A stretch of DNA of 6,284 nucleotides from Actinomycetes bacterium (GCA_022600255.1 JAHZKU010000030.1:1-6284), one strand, 5' to 3'; positions 1-5,735 are shown, counted from the stretch's first letter. Notes: generated by a model from the letters alone, not told the origin. Numbers and translations: made by a program.

Positions 1-267
1 CACGGCCACTGCGTTCGCGGTGGCTGCGAACGTGAAAGACGGCACGATGACCTCATCACCGGGACCAATTCCTAGCGCCAGCAGCGCTAAGTGGAGGGCT
101 GACGTGCCGGAGTTCACTGCCACCGCTTGAGGCCCGGCCACCGCGTGGGCGAACTCCTGCTCGAACGCGGCCACCTCGGGGCCCTGGGCCAACATCCCAG
201 AACGCATCACGGCGTCGACCGCAGCGCGCTCGGCGTCGCCGATTTCGGGTTTGGCAGCGGGAATCAT
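1..267 (-). CDS. DegT/DnrJ/EryC1/StrS family sugar aminotransferase, N-terminal part (cut by window edge)
   Basis: This is a PLP-dependent aminotransferase of the family that aminates keto-sugars attached to nucleotides. Only the first 89 residues are present, reading leftwards from the ATG at 267-265; the rest, including the PLP-binding lysine, lies beyond base 1. The family hallmarks are easy to see: an N-terminal MIPAAKPEIGDAE segment, SGMLAQGPEVAAFEQEFA (residues 23-40), the cofactor-phosphate loop NSGTSALHLALLALG (52-66), and GDEVIVPSFTFAATANAV (70-87). The start codon overlaps the stop of the upstream acetyltransferase as ATGA (264-267), so the two are probably translationally coupled. 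With a WbpD/WlbB-type acetyltransferase next to it, the likely role is making a nucleotide 3-amino sugar (WbpE/WlbC-like) for a surface glycan, in the cytoplasm. The exact sugar is inferred from the neighbour, not seen in this fragment. Family assignment is secure; substrate is not. Confidence 0.92.
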   Translation of the reverse strand, partial: MIPAAKPEIGDAERAAVDAVMRSGMLAQGPEVAAFEQEFAHAVAGPQAVAVNSGTSALHLALLALGIGPGDEVIVPSFTFAATANAVAV

Positions 268-947
268 GAAGAAGCCTCCGTCAGTTCTTGGCCAATTTGG
301 CGATACGTCCGCCCGGACTCTGCGCACTTGTACATCTCTTCGCCCAGAGGGGTCAGGCGGTGACCGGCGTGCCCCACCCATCCAATGCGGCGGGCCGGGC
401 TGCCAGCCACTAGGGCAAAGGCCGGCACATTATTCACGACAGTCGAGCCGGCGGCTACCATGGCCCAAGCCCCGATATGGACCGGTGCTACACAAACCGC
501 GCGGGCGCCGATCGCGGCCCCGGTATCCACCGTGACCCCAACCGCTTCCCAATCCGACGCTTGTTTCAAGGAGCCGTCAGGATTGATCGCGCGCGGGTAT
601 TGATCGTTGGTGAAGACCGCGGCAGGTCCAACGAAGACCCCTTTGGCAAGCCGGGCTGGCTCGTAGATCAAGGCATAGTTCTGTACCTTGCAGTTCGCGC
701 CAACGCTGACGCCGGTCCCGATGTAGGCGCCACGGCCCACGATGCAGTCCTGCCCGAGGTCAGTGTCTTCGCGGACCTGGGCGAGATGCCAGATACTGCA
801 GCCACTGCCGATACTGGCCGATTCAGCGACGTCAGCACCGGGAGCAATCCGGACGTCTGATCGCTGGGCAGCATCGGTTGAGCGCCTTGGCCCAGATTGC
901 GAACTCACCGCACCAGTATGGGCCATGACCAGCGTTGGGCTTGGCAC
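264..947 (-). CDS. Left-handed beta-helix sugar N-acetyltransferase (WbpD/WlbB-like)
   Basis: This is probably the acetyl-CoA-dependent enzyme that N-acetylates the 3-amino group of a nucleotide-linked amino sugar, such as UDP-2-acetamido-3-amino-2,3-dideoxyglucuronate. Hexapeptide-repeat rungs run from about residue 32 to 190 (IAPGADVAESASIGSGCSIW, then IVGRGAYIGTGVSVGANCKV). Family landmarks are VQN at 88-90, the VFTND.YPRA loop at 111-120, VPAFALVAGSPARRIGW at 174-190, and a C-terminal YKCAESGRTY segment (206-215) resembling the CP.TG..Y tail of WbpD relatives. The second Asn of the common QNN motif is Tyr91 here. The start is uncertain: GTG at 947, ATG at 926 or GTG at 908 all precede the first rung, and none has a clear Shine-Dalgarno. 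Roughly the first 30 residues (SQSGPRRSTDAAQRS region) look like an unconserved extension. The gene lies 56 bp after the ROK kinase and overlaps the aminotransferase, in one leftward transcription unit. QdtC/FdtC-type acetyltransferases for dTDP-3-amino sugars are an alternative. Confidence 0.88.
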   Translation of the reverse strand: MPSPTLVMAHTGAVSSQSGPRRSTDAAQRSDVRIAPGADVAESASIGSGCSIWHLAQVREDTDLGQDCIVGRGAYIGTGVSVGANCKVQNYALIYEPARLAKGVFVGPAAVFTNDQYPRAINPDGSLKQASDWEAVGVTVDTGAAIGARAVCVAPVHIGAWAMVAAGSTVVNNVPAFALVAGSPARRIGWVGHAGHRLTPLGEEMYKCAESGRTYRQIGQELTEASS

Positions 948-1003
948 CGACCTGACCAGGATTTGCCTGCGCTGCCGAGCCCGGCGGTATCGATAGCGAG
1001 CCC

Positions 1004-1894
1004 TTACGAGCCGGCGTCTTGGCCAGTAGCTGGTTTGCGCTTCTTCTTAGCGCCAGCCTTGCGCCGGGTAGTGCTGCCCTTTTCCGCGCCATCAAGGGGC
1101 CCAGGGTTGGGGCGACCTGCAGCGCTCATGGGCTGGCGCAGTTGATCCATCTGCAGATCCCAAGCCTTGACGCCGCCGATAATGCCAGCCGAGTTCGGCA
1201 CTACCAAGATGGCTCCGCCGACGGCGAGAAGGTCGCGTTGCTCAATACGAGCCCCATTCCCACCACCGATATACAGCCGATCCCACTCAAAGACCGGCCG
1301 CAATCCGATCAATACGTCGCGGACGCGCCGTGACCACGCTCTATCACCCATCCTCTTGCGCGATGCGTCCCCGATATACGTGTCATAGATCCGGCCGCGG
1401 CGCACCGGGGCGCGAGAAATCTCTAGGTGAGGCAGCAACGTGCCATCGTCGAAGATCGCGCAGCCAAGCCCGGTTCCTAAGGTGAGCACGACTTCGAACC
1501 CAAAACCGGTGACCGCACCAGCCGCAGCGACCTCAGCATCGTTCAGCACGATTGCAGGAAGGCCTAACGCCTCTGACAGTGCGTCGCGGATATCGAAGTT
1601 CCGCCACTGCTCCACCAGTTCAGGAATCACCTTGGTGTGCGGACCACTCTGGGTGATGTAGTGCGGTGTCGAAACAACCCGGCCGTGGCGAATCATTCCC
1701 GGCATCCCGACCGTCAGGCGACTTGCGGCCGGTAGTTCACCGGCGATGCCGGCGATGATGCCCACGAACCGGTCCGGTGGCAACGGATACGGCGTGCGCA
1801 CCCGCACCTGATCCGCTGTCATCTGACCGAGTTCGTCTAGGACCGAACCTTTGATACCAGTTCCGCCGCAGTCAACGGCAAGTGTCAGAGTCAC
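1004..1894 (-). CDS. ROK-family sugar kinase, polyphosphate-glucokinase-like
   Basis: This is a cytoplasmic sugar kinase of the ROK superfamily, nearest in look to polyphosphate/ATP glucokinases; glucose as substrate is inference. The phosphate-1 loop is LAVDCGGTGIKGSVLD (residues 5-20), the catalytic Asp is D119 in VLNDAEVAAAGA, the phosphate-2 loop is LTLGTGLG (137-144), the adenosine-side motif is LYIGGGN (207-213), and PNSAGIIGGVKAWD (233-246) closes the fold. There is no CxCGxxGCxE zinc motif, as in polyphosphate glucokinases. The family's ExxH substrate-site motif reads E158-I-S-R161, so the His is replaced by Arg. About 50 residues follow the fold, including a strongly basic stretch (TTRRKAGAKKKRK, 275-287) that could contact polyphosphate or nucleic acid, or could be a disordered tail. 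The start is GTG at 1894; an ATG at 1902 is out of frame. The gene is divergent from pntAA and 56 bp upstream of the acetyltransferase. The family call is firm, the specificity weak. Confidence 0.87.
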   Translation of the reverse strand: MTLTLAVDCGGTGIKGSVLDELGQMTADQVRVRTPYPLPPDRFVGIIAGIAGELPAASRLTVGMPGMIRHGRVVSTPHYITQSGPHTKVIPELVEQWRNFDIRDALSEALGLPAIVLNDAEVAAAGAVTGFGFEVVLTLGTGLGCAIFDDGTLLPHLEISRAPVRRGRIYDTYIGDASRKRMGDRAWSRRVRDVLIGLRPVFEWDRLYIGGGNGARIEQRDLLAVGGAILVVPNSAGIIGGVKAWDLQMDQLRQPMSAAGRPNPGPLDGAEKGSTTRRKAGAKKKRKPATGQDAGS

Positions 1895-2021
1895 CGGTCC
1901 ATCGTGCCGCAGATCACGGTCCCGGGTGGGTCATTGCAGGGGATCGGTGGCTGGCAACTAGCATTGTCGTATGGATCACATCCTCGCGTCCTGAGTAGGG
2001 TTCTCGTCGGCGGCGACGTAG

Positions 2022-2039
2022 GGTAAACACGAGGTAAAC
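2022..2039. repeat. Tandem GGTAAAC pair, 11-bp period, possible operator
   Basis: GGTAAAC occurs at 2022-2028 and again at 2033-2039, so the copies lie on the same face of the helix. The pair sits within an inverted repeat GACGT (2015-2019) / ACGTC (2038-2042), 20-37 bp before the pntAA start. The layout is what a dimeric repressor or activator site would look like, but no regulator is identified and a chance repeat is possible. Confidence 0.4.
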
Positions 2040-2047
2040 GTCAACTT

Positions 2048-2053
2048 AGGAGG
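2048..2053 (+). promoter_or_regulatory. Strong ribosome-binding site of pntAA
   Basis: AGGAGG lies 5 bases before the ATG at 2059-2061. It is the best Shine-Dalgarno in the window and fixes the pntAA start, which also matches the conserved N-terminus beginning MRVFVPSET. Confidence 0.85.
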
Positions 2054-2058
2054 CGGCT

Positions 2059-3258
2059 ATGCGCGTCTTCGTGCCCTCGGAGACACAGCCAGGGGAGCGT
2101 AGAGCAGCAATATCCACGGACGTGATCGGCAAGCTGAAGAAGCTTGGACTGGACGTCAGCGTCCAGAGTGGGGCCACAGCGTCCACCTTCACATCAGACG
2201 CGGATTTGGTCGCGGCTGGCGCGGATATCGTTGCAGAATCTGATGTCCAGGCGGCGCTAGGCAGTGCAGACGTCGTGGCATCGGTGCGCCCCCTGAACGG
2301 CACTGCGGCGAGCAGTCTGAAGCCCGGGGCCGTGGCGATGTCGTTCCTGCAGCCGCAAACGGATACCGAGCTGATCAACGCGGTCGCCGAACGGGGTGCG
2401 AGCGCGATTTCTTTCGATCTGATCCCCCGGATTTCTCGGGCCCAGTCCATGGATGCGTTGACCTCCCAGGCGCTGGTTACCGGATACCGGGCCGGGCTTG
2501 TGGCCGCAGATCGGTTGCCGCGCTTCTTTCCACTCTTCATGACGGCCGCCGGCACCATCCCCCCGGCCAAGGTGCTTGTCCTCGGTGCGGGAGTCGCCGG
2601 CTTGCAGGCGATCGCCACCGCCAAGCGGCTAGGTGCGAAGGTATCCGCCTACGACGTACGCCCGGCCAGTGCCGATGAGGTCAAGTCAATGGGCGGCACT
2701 TTCGTCACCCTTGATCTAGACGCGGTGGAGGGCTCCGGCGGTTATGCCCGCGAGATGTCGCAAGACCGGGCCAAGCGGCAGCAAGAGTTGCTAACTCCCT
2801 ATATTGCCGATTCGGACGCTGTGATCACCACGGCGGCTGTCCCAGGGCGGAAGGCCCCACTACTAGTCACCGAAGAAATGGTCCGCACCATGCGACCCGG
2901 CTCGGTCGTGGTTGATCTGGCTAGTGAGTCCGGCGGCAACGTCGAAGGCTCGGTAGCGGGCGAGGAAGTGGATATTGCGGGTGTCACAGTTTGGGGCGGC
3001 CGAGACGTCGCCAGTGAGATGCCGGTGCACGCTTCGCAGTTGTATGCCATGAACATCGCGGCCGTGATGGGTCTGCTCACTGAGGACGGTGAGGTCACGC
3101 TCGACGTTGCGGACGAGATCGTAGCCGGGGCTGCTGTGGTCCTAAACGGCGAGGTGCGCAACGCCATGGCCCGAGAGGCGCTGGGGCTAGCTCCCTTGGT
3201 CGAGCCCGCAGCAACCGATTCCGCTGAGGCAGCACAGAACAGCGAAGGGACAAGCTGA
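2059..3258 (+). CDS. pntAA: NAD(P) transhydrogenase subunit alpha part 1 (NAD(H)-binding domain I)
   Basis: This is the soluble NAD(H)-binding component of the proton-translocating transhydrogenase, docking on the cytoplasmic side of PntAB/PntB and exchanging hydride with NADP(H) on PntB. The N-terminus MRVFVPSETQPGERRAAIST is typical of the alanine dehydrogenase/PntA fold. The loop RISRAQSMDALTSQ (124-137) supplies R124, Q129 and D132, matching Rhodospirillum rubrum Arg127, Gln132 and Asp135; the residue matching Ser138 is Thr135. The Rossmann motif is VLGAGVAGLQA (174-184), with D199 in YDVRP following the second strand. The mobile loop carries Y229 in GSGGYAREM. A hydrophilic tail of about 20 residues (380-399) ends the protein with no membrane segment, so the alpha subunit is split here rather than fused as in E. 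coli. The length, 399 aa, is normal for the split form. Its TGA shares one base with the pntAB start. Confidence 0.97.
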   Translation: MRVFVPSETQPGERRAAISTDVIGKLKKLGLDVSVQSGATASTFTSDADLVAAGADIVAESDVQAALGSADVVASVRPLNGTAASSLKPGAVAMSFLQPQTDTELINAVAERGASAISFDLIPRISRAQSMDALTSQALVTGYRAGLVAADRLPRFFPLFMTAAGTIPPAKVLVLGAGVAGLQAIATAKRLGAKVSAYDVRPASADEVKSMGGTFVTLDLDAVEGSGGYAREMSQDRAKRQQELLTPYIADSDAVITTAAVPGRKAPLLVTEEMVRTMRPGSVVVDLASESGGNVEGSVAGEEVDIAGVTVWGGRDVASEMPVHASQLYAMNIAAVMGLLTEDGEVTLDVADEIVAGAAVVLNGEVRNAMAREALGLAPLVEPAATDSAEAAQNSEGTS

Positions 3259-3623
3259 TGTCAGTCATCACGACAGCCGTCTTGACGGCGGCCGAGCAGG
3301 AGTCAGCGGACTACAGCCAGCTGGCGCTGCTCACGATCTTCGTCCTTAGCGTCTTCTTGGGTTTCGAGGTCATCTCCAAAGTCTCGGCCATCCTGCACAC
3401 GCCGTTGATGTCAGGCGCGAACGCCATTCACGGCATCGTTCTAGTGGGCGCCATCCTGGTCACGGCCAACGCCACCCACACCCTGGAACTCGTGATCGGC
3501 ACGCTGGCCATTGTGCTCAGCGCCATCAACCTGGTGGGCGGTTTTGTGGTGACCGATCGGATGCTCGAGATGTTCAAGAGCAAGCCGACCGAAGCCAAGT
3601 CTGAGGCGGGGAGCGAACAATGA
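3258..3623 (+). CDS. pntAB: NAD(P) transhydrogenase subunit alpha part 2 (membrane domain IIA)
   Basis: This small integral membrane subunit forms part of the proton channel together with PntB. Three hydrophobic segments are visible, at about 21-41 (LALLTIFVLSVFLGFEVIS), 55-70 (NAIHGIVLVGAILVTA) and 76-98 (LELVIGTLAIVLSAINLVGGF). The conserved HTPLMSGANAI stretch (47-57) is diagnostic; E. coli PntA has HTPLMS..NAI at the same place. His58 follows it, where E. coli has Ser, and is the likely proton-channel His in this enzyme (see findings). A charged C-terminus (FKSKPTEAKSEAGSEQ) ends the protein. AGGGA at 3246-3250 is a reasonable ribosome-binding site for the ATG at 3258. The start overlaps the pntAA stop (TGATG), and the stop overlaps the pntB start (ATGA), so the three are certainly one operon and probably translationally coupled. 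Confidence 0.96.
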   Translation: MSVITTAVLTAAEQESADYSQLALLTIFVLSVFLGFEVISKVSAILHTPLMSGANAIHGIVLVGAILVTANATHTLELVIGTLAIVLSAINLVGGFVVTDRMLEMFKSKPTEAKSEAGSEQ

Positions 3624-4999
3624 TGGAGACGCCCCTGTGGGTGCAGTTGGCCAACCTGGTCGCGGCTGTTCTGTTTATCCTCACGCTCAAAGGTCTTTCC
3701 CATCCCAAGACCGCACGCCGTGGTGTCATGCTTGGCGCTCTAGGTGCGGCCATTGCGACATTTGTTGTCTTCTTCAGTGGCATTCCCACCGACAACCTGA
3801 TCCTCATTCTGGTTGCGATTCTGATCGGTAGCGCCATCGGCCTGTACGCCGCAAGGCAAGTCGCCATGACGCAGATGCCGCAGATGGTGGCGCTGTTCAA
3901 CGGTGTTGGCGGTGGCGCGGCGGCCCTCGTGTCGGTCATCGAGTTCTTAGAGAACCCAGAATCGAGTGCCATCATCTTGGCGGCCACTGTCTTCACGGTG
4001 GTTGTTGGCTCGGTCTCCTTCAGCGGATCCATCGTGACGTTCCTGAAGTTGCAGGAACTGATCACCACCCGGCCGGTCATCATTCCTTTGGGTAAGTACG
4101 TCACGATCCTGGTAGCCGCGGCGACTGTCGCCGGCGCCGTTTGGCTTGTGATCGCCCCGGCCACCTGGTTGTTGGTGGCACTGCTGGTCTTGGCCTTGAT
4201 CTTCGGCGTTCTGTTCGTCCTGCCTGTCGGTGGCGCGGACGTCCCGATTGTCATTTCGCTCCTAAACGCCTTCACCGGCCTTTCAGTGGCCGCCGGTGGT
4301 TATGTCCTCGGAAACGTCCTGCTCATTGTTGCGGGTACCTTGGTCGGTGCCTCCGGTACGATGCTGACGCGCTTGATGGCCGAGGCTATGGGTCGACCGC
4401 TCACCGGCACCTTGTTTGGCGCGTTTAGCGCAACGGCGTCAGGGCCCGCCGGCGGTGTGGATGACCGCCCGGTTCGCTCGGGGACAGCGAACGACGTCGC
4501 CATCATGTTGGGGTACGCGAACAAGGTCATCTTGGTGCCCGGCTACGGCTTGGCTGTGGCACAGGCCCAAGGCACCCTACGGGAACTGGCTGACACCCTA
4601 ACCGAGAAGGGCATCCAGGTTGACTACGCAATCCATCCTGTTGCTGGCCGGATGCCTGGGCACATGAACGTGTTGCTCGCTGAGGCCAATGTCCCTTATG
4701 AGCAGCTGAAAGAGATGGACGAGATCAACCCCGAGTTCGGCGAGGCGGATGTGGCGCTGGTTGTTGGCGCCAACGACGTCGTGAATCCGGCCGCCAAGAC
4801 CGATACGTCGGCGCCGATCTACGGTATGCCGATCCTGGACGTTAACGCGGCCAAACAGGTCGTGTTCTTGAAGCGTTCCATGCGGCCGGGCTTCGCAGGA
4901 ATCCAGAACGAGCTCTTGTTCGACCCCAAGACCACCCTCTTGTTCGGTGACGCAAAAGACTCCCTCGGCGGAGTTGTCACCTCGGTCAAGGAACTCTAG
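3620..4999 (+). CDS. pntB: NAD(P) transhydrogenase subunit beta (membrane domain IIB plus NADP(H)-binding domain III)
   Basis: This is the beta subunit of the proton-pumping transhydrogenase. Hydrophobic segments fill residues 8 to about 262, and the soluble NADP(H)-binding domain follows from about 285. Channel residues seen by alignment to E. coli PntB are S137 (Ser139), D207 (Asp213) and N216 (Asn222), but Asn94 replaces His91 in MTQMPQMVALFN. Domain III carries GYGLAVAQAQ (308-317), YAIHPVAGRMPGHMNVLLAE (336-355), GANDVVNPAA (383-392) and the NADP-phosphate contact region KRSMRPGFAGIQN (418-430), ending with LLFGDAK. The length of 459 aa is usual. Translation may start at the first ATG (3620, overlapping the pntAB stop) or the second (3623); GGGGAG at 3607-3612 could serve either. 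The operon uses the proton gradient to reduce NADP+ from NADH, or runs in reverse depending on cell state. Confidence 0.97.
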   Translation: MMETPLWVQLANLVAAVLFILTLKGLSHPKTARRGVMLGALGAAIATFVVFFSGIPTDNLILILVAILIGSAIGLYAARQVAMTQMPQMVALFNGVGGGAAALVSVIEFLENPESSAIILAATVFTVVVGSVSFSGSIVTFLKLQELITTRPVIIPLGKYVTILVAAATVAGAVWLVIAPATWLLVALLVLALIFGVLFVLPVGGADVPIVISLLNAFTGLSVAAGGYVLGNVLLIVAGTLVGASGTMLTRLMAEAMGRPLTGTLFGAFSATASGPAGGVDDRPVRSGTANDVAIMLGYANKVILVPGYGLAVAQAQGTLRELADTLTEKGIQVDYAIHPVAGRMPGHMNVLLAEANVPYEQLKEMDEINPEFGEADVALVVGANDVVNPAAKTDTSAPIYGMPILDVNAAKQVVFLKRSMRPGFAGIQNELLFDPKTTLLFGDAKDSLGGVVTSVKEL

Positions 5000-5108
5000 G
5001 GCGGGCCGCGTTGGTGCACTTGGTGTGATTAGCCACTCACTGTGCATATCTGCTCTAGTCAAGGGCACCAAGCAGGTGCAAGGATCACAAGAGGGATTCG
5101 ACTTGGCT

Positions 5109-5114
5109 GGAGGG
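5109..5114 (+). promoter_or_regulatory. Ribosome-binding site of the TadA-associated gene
   Basis: GGAGGG lies 4 bases before the ATG at 5119-5121 and supports that start. In-frame starts further downstream lack a comparable site and would remove the conserved first strand (VDFAVVAWREEG). Confidence 0.7.
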
Positions 5115-5118
5115 CGTC

Positions 5119-5610
5119 ATGGATCAAGCCGGTGTTGATTTTGCCGTGGTGGCGTGGCGAGAAGAAGGCGTGTGGAGTCTGGTTCCCGCTCCGGGCTCAG
5201 CTGCAGACTCCATCGAGGAGCTAGAGGAATTCGCTCGACTCCGCCAAGGGGAGGCTGGTTCGCTCGCCTTCGTTTCGGTAGCCGAGGAGTTCTTCGTCGT
5301 GGTCCGGATTCAGGGTCTGCGCACCCGACTGCTGCTTTCGGACGTCAACGCTGTCTTCGATTGGGCCATCGCCGACGAAGTGGCCGAGCGACTCGACTTG
5401 GACATCGATGAGGAAGACGACCTGCAAGACGGCGAGCCGGCGGGGGATCTCACTCTACTTGCCGATTTCGGGCTTTCGGCCGCCGACCTAGACTTGCTGT
5501 GTGCGGACTTGGAACTGTTCCCGGATGAACAGATCGCCGCGATCGCCGGCAAGATCGGCTTCAGCGATCTGCTGGCGCCCATGCTGGATGACCTGATTCC
5601 GGCCAGCTGA
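5119..5610 (+). CDS. tRNA adenosine deaminase-associated protein (actinobacterial family of unknown mechanism)
   Basis: This matches in length and motifs the actinobacterial family annotated only as 'tRNA adenosine deaminase-associated protein' because it sits beside tadA; no biochemical role is known to me. The N-terminal half (6-90) looks alpha/beta, with strands FAVVAWREEGVWSLVP (8-23), SLAFVSVAEEFFVVVRI (48-64) and LRTRLLLSDVNAV (67-79), then a helix IADEVAERL (84-92). A very acidic linker follows (DLDIDEEDDLQDGEPAGD, 93-110). The helical C-terminal part has the family-like TLLADFGLSAADLDLLC (112-128) and LFPDEQIAAIAGKIGF (133-148). I count about 37 Asp/Glu against 8 Lys/Arg, with a single Lys, so the protein is strongly acidic. 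It shows no signal peptide, membrane segment or catalytic motif. It could be a TadA chaperone, regulator or nucleic-acid mimic, but this is inference. tadA follows 125 bp later on the same strand. Confidence 0.88.
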   Translation: MDQAGVDFAVVAWREEGVWSLVPAPGSAADSIEELEEFARLRQGEAGSLAFVSVAEEFFVVVRIQGLRTRLLLSDVNAVFDWAIADEVAERLDLDIDEEDDLQDGEPAGDLTLLADFGLSAADLDLLCADLELFPDEQIAAIAGKIGFSDLLAPMLDDLIPAS

Positions 5611-5634
5611 CCGGCAAGGTCGCCTCGGTGTCAT

Positions 5635-5668
5635 CGCGCCAGCCGTACCCATGAATGGCTTTGGCGCG
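5635..5668 (+). terminator. GC-rich hairpin between the TadA-associated gene and tadA (possible attenuator or weak terminator)
   Basis: CGCGCCA (5635-5641) pairs with TGGCGCG (5662-5668), and GCC (5642-5644) pairs with GGC (5657-5659) across a two-base TT bulge. This gives 10 paired bases, mostly G-C, around a 12-base loop. It lies 24 bp after the stop of the upstream gene. No T-run follows, so it is not a classic intrinsic terminator. It may pause or process the transcript, or tadA may have its own promoter behind it. Confidence 0.4.
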
Positions 5669-5701
5669 GGGCTGATGGCATCCCAATGATTGTCCATTTG
5701 C

Positions 5702-5721
5702 AGCAATCCCGCGCGGTTGCT
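5702..5721 (+). other. Small hairpin just upstream of the tadA ribosome-binding site
   Basis: AGCAATC (5702-5708) can pair with GGTTGCT (5715-5721), seven pairs including one G-T, around a six-base CCGCGC loop. It ends three bases before the GGGGG (5725-5729) that serves as the tadA ribosome-binding site. A role in modulating tadA translation is possible; a chance structure is equally likely. Confidence 0.25.
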
Positions 5722-5735
5722 TTCGGGGGTACAAG

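Larger units (their letters stand above)
1895..2058. promoter_or_regulatory. Divergent intergenic region between the ROK kinase and pntAA
   Basis: These 164 bp separate oppositely directed genes, so both promoters are expected here. On the pnt side, TAGGGT occurs at 1996-2001 and 2019-2024, both fitting the loose actinobacterial -10 pattern TANNNT. Neither has a convincing -35 at 16-18 bp, so no promoter is assigned. A perfect 5-bp inverted repeat CGTCG/CGACG with a GCGG loop lies at 2005-2018, next to the GGTAAAC repeat pair. On the kinase side I could not pick a believable promoter. The regulatory role follows from the divergent layout. Confidence 0.6.

Noticed and set aside
477..860. A 127-codon plus-strand frame opposite the acetyltransferase
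   Set aside because: The minus-strand frame has unmistakable hexapeptide repeats; this one has none and is its shadow.
1964..2001. Sigma-70-like promoter using TTGTCG (1964-1969) with TAGGGT (1996-2001)
   Set aside because: The spacing is 26 bp, too long for a -35/-10 pair, and no better partner is found for either element.
2046..2624. A 192-codon open frame on the minus strand opposite pntAA
   Set aside because: It is low-complexity Ala/Ser/Thr sequence antisense to a clearly real gene, and its far end covers the pntAA ribosome-binding site.
3574..4275. A 233-codon open frame on the minus strand opposite pntB
   Set aside because: It lies wholly over the end of pntAB and pntB, has a Thr/Ala/Met/Arg-rich composition typical of the antisense of membrane-protein codons, and shows no recognisable motif.
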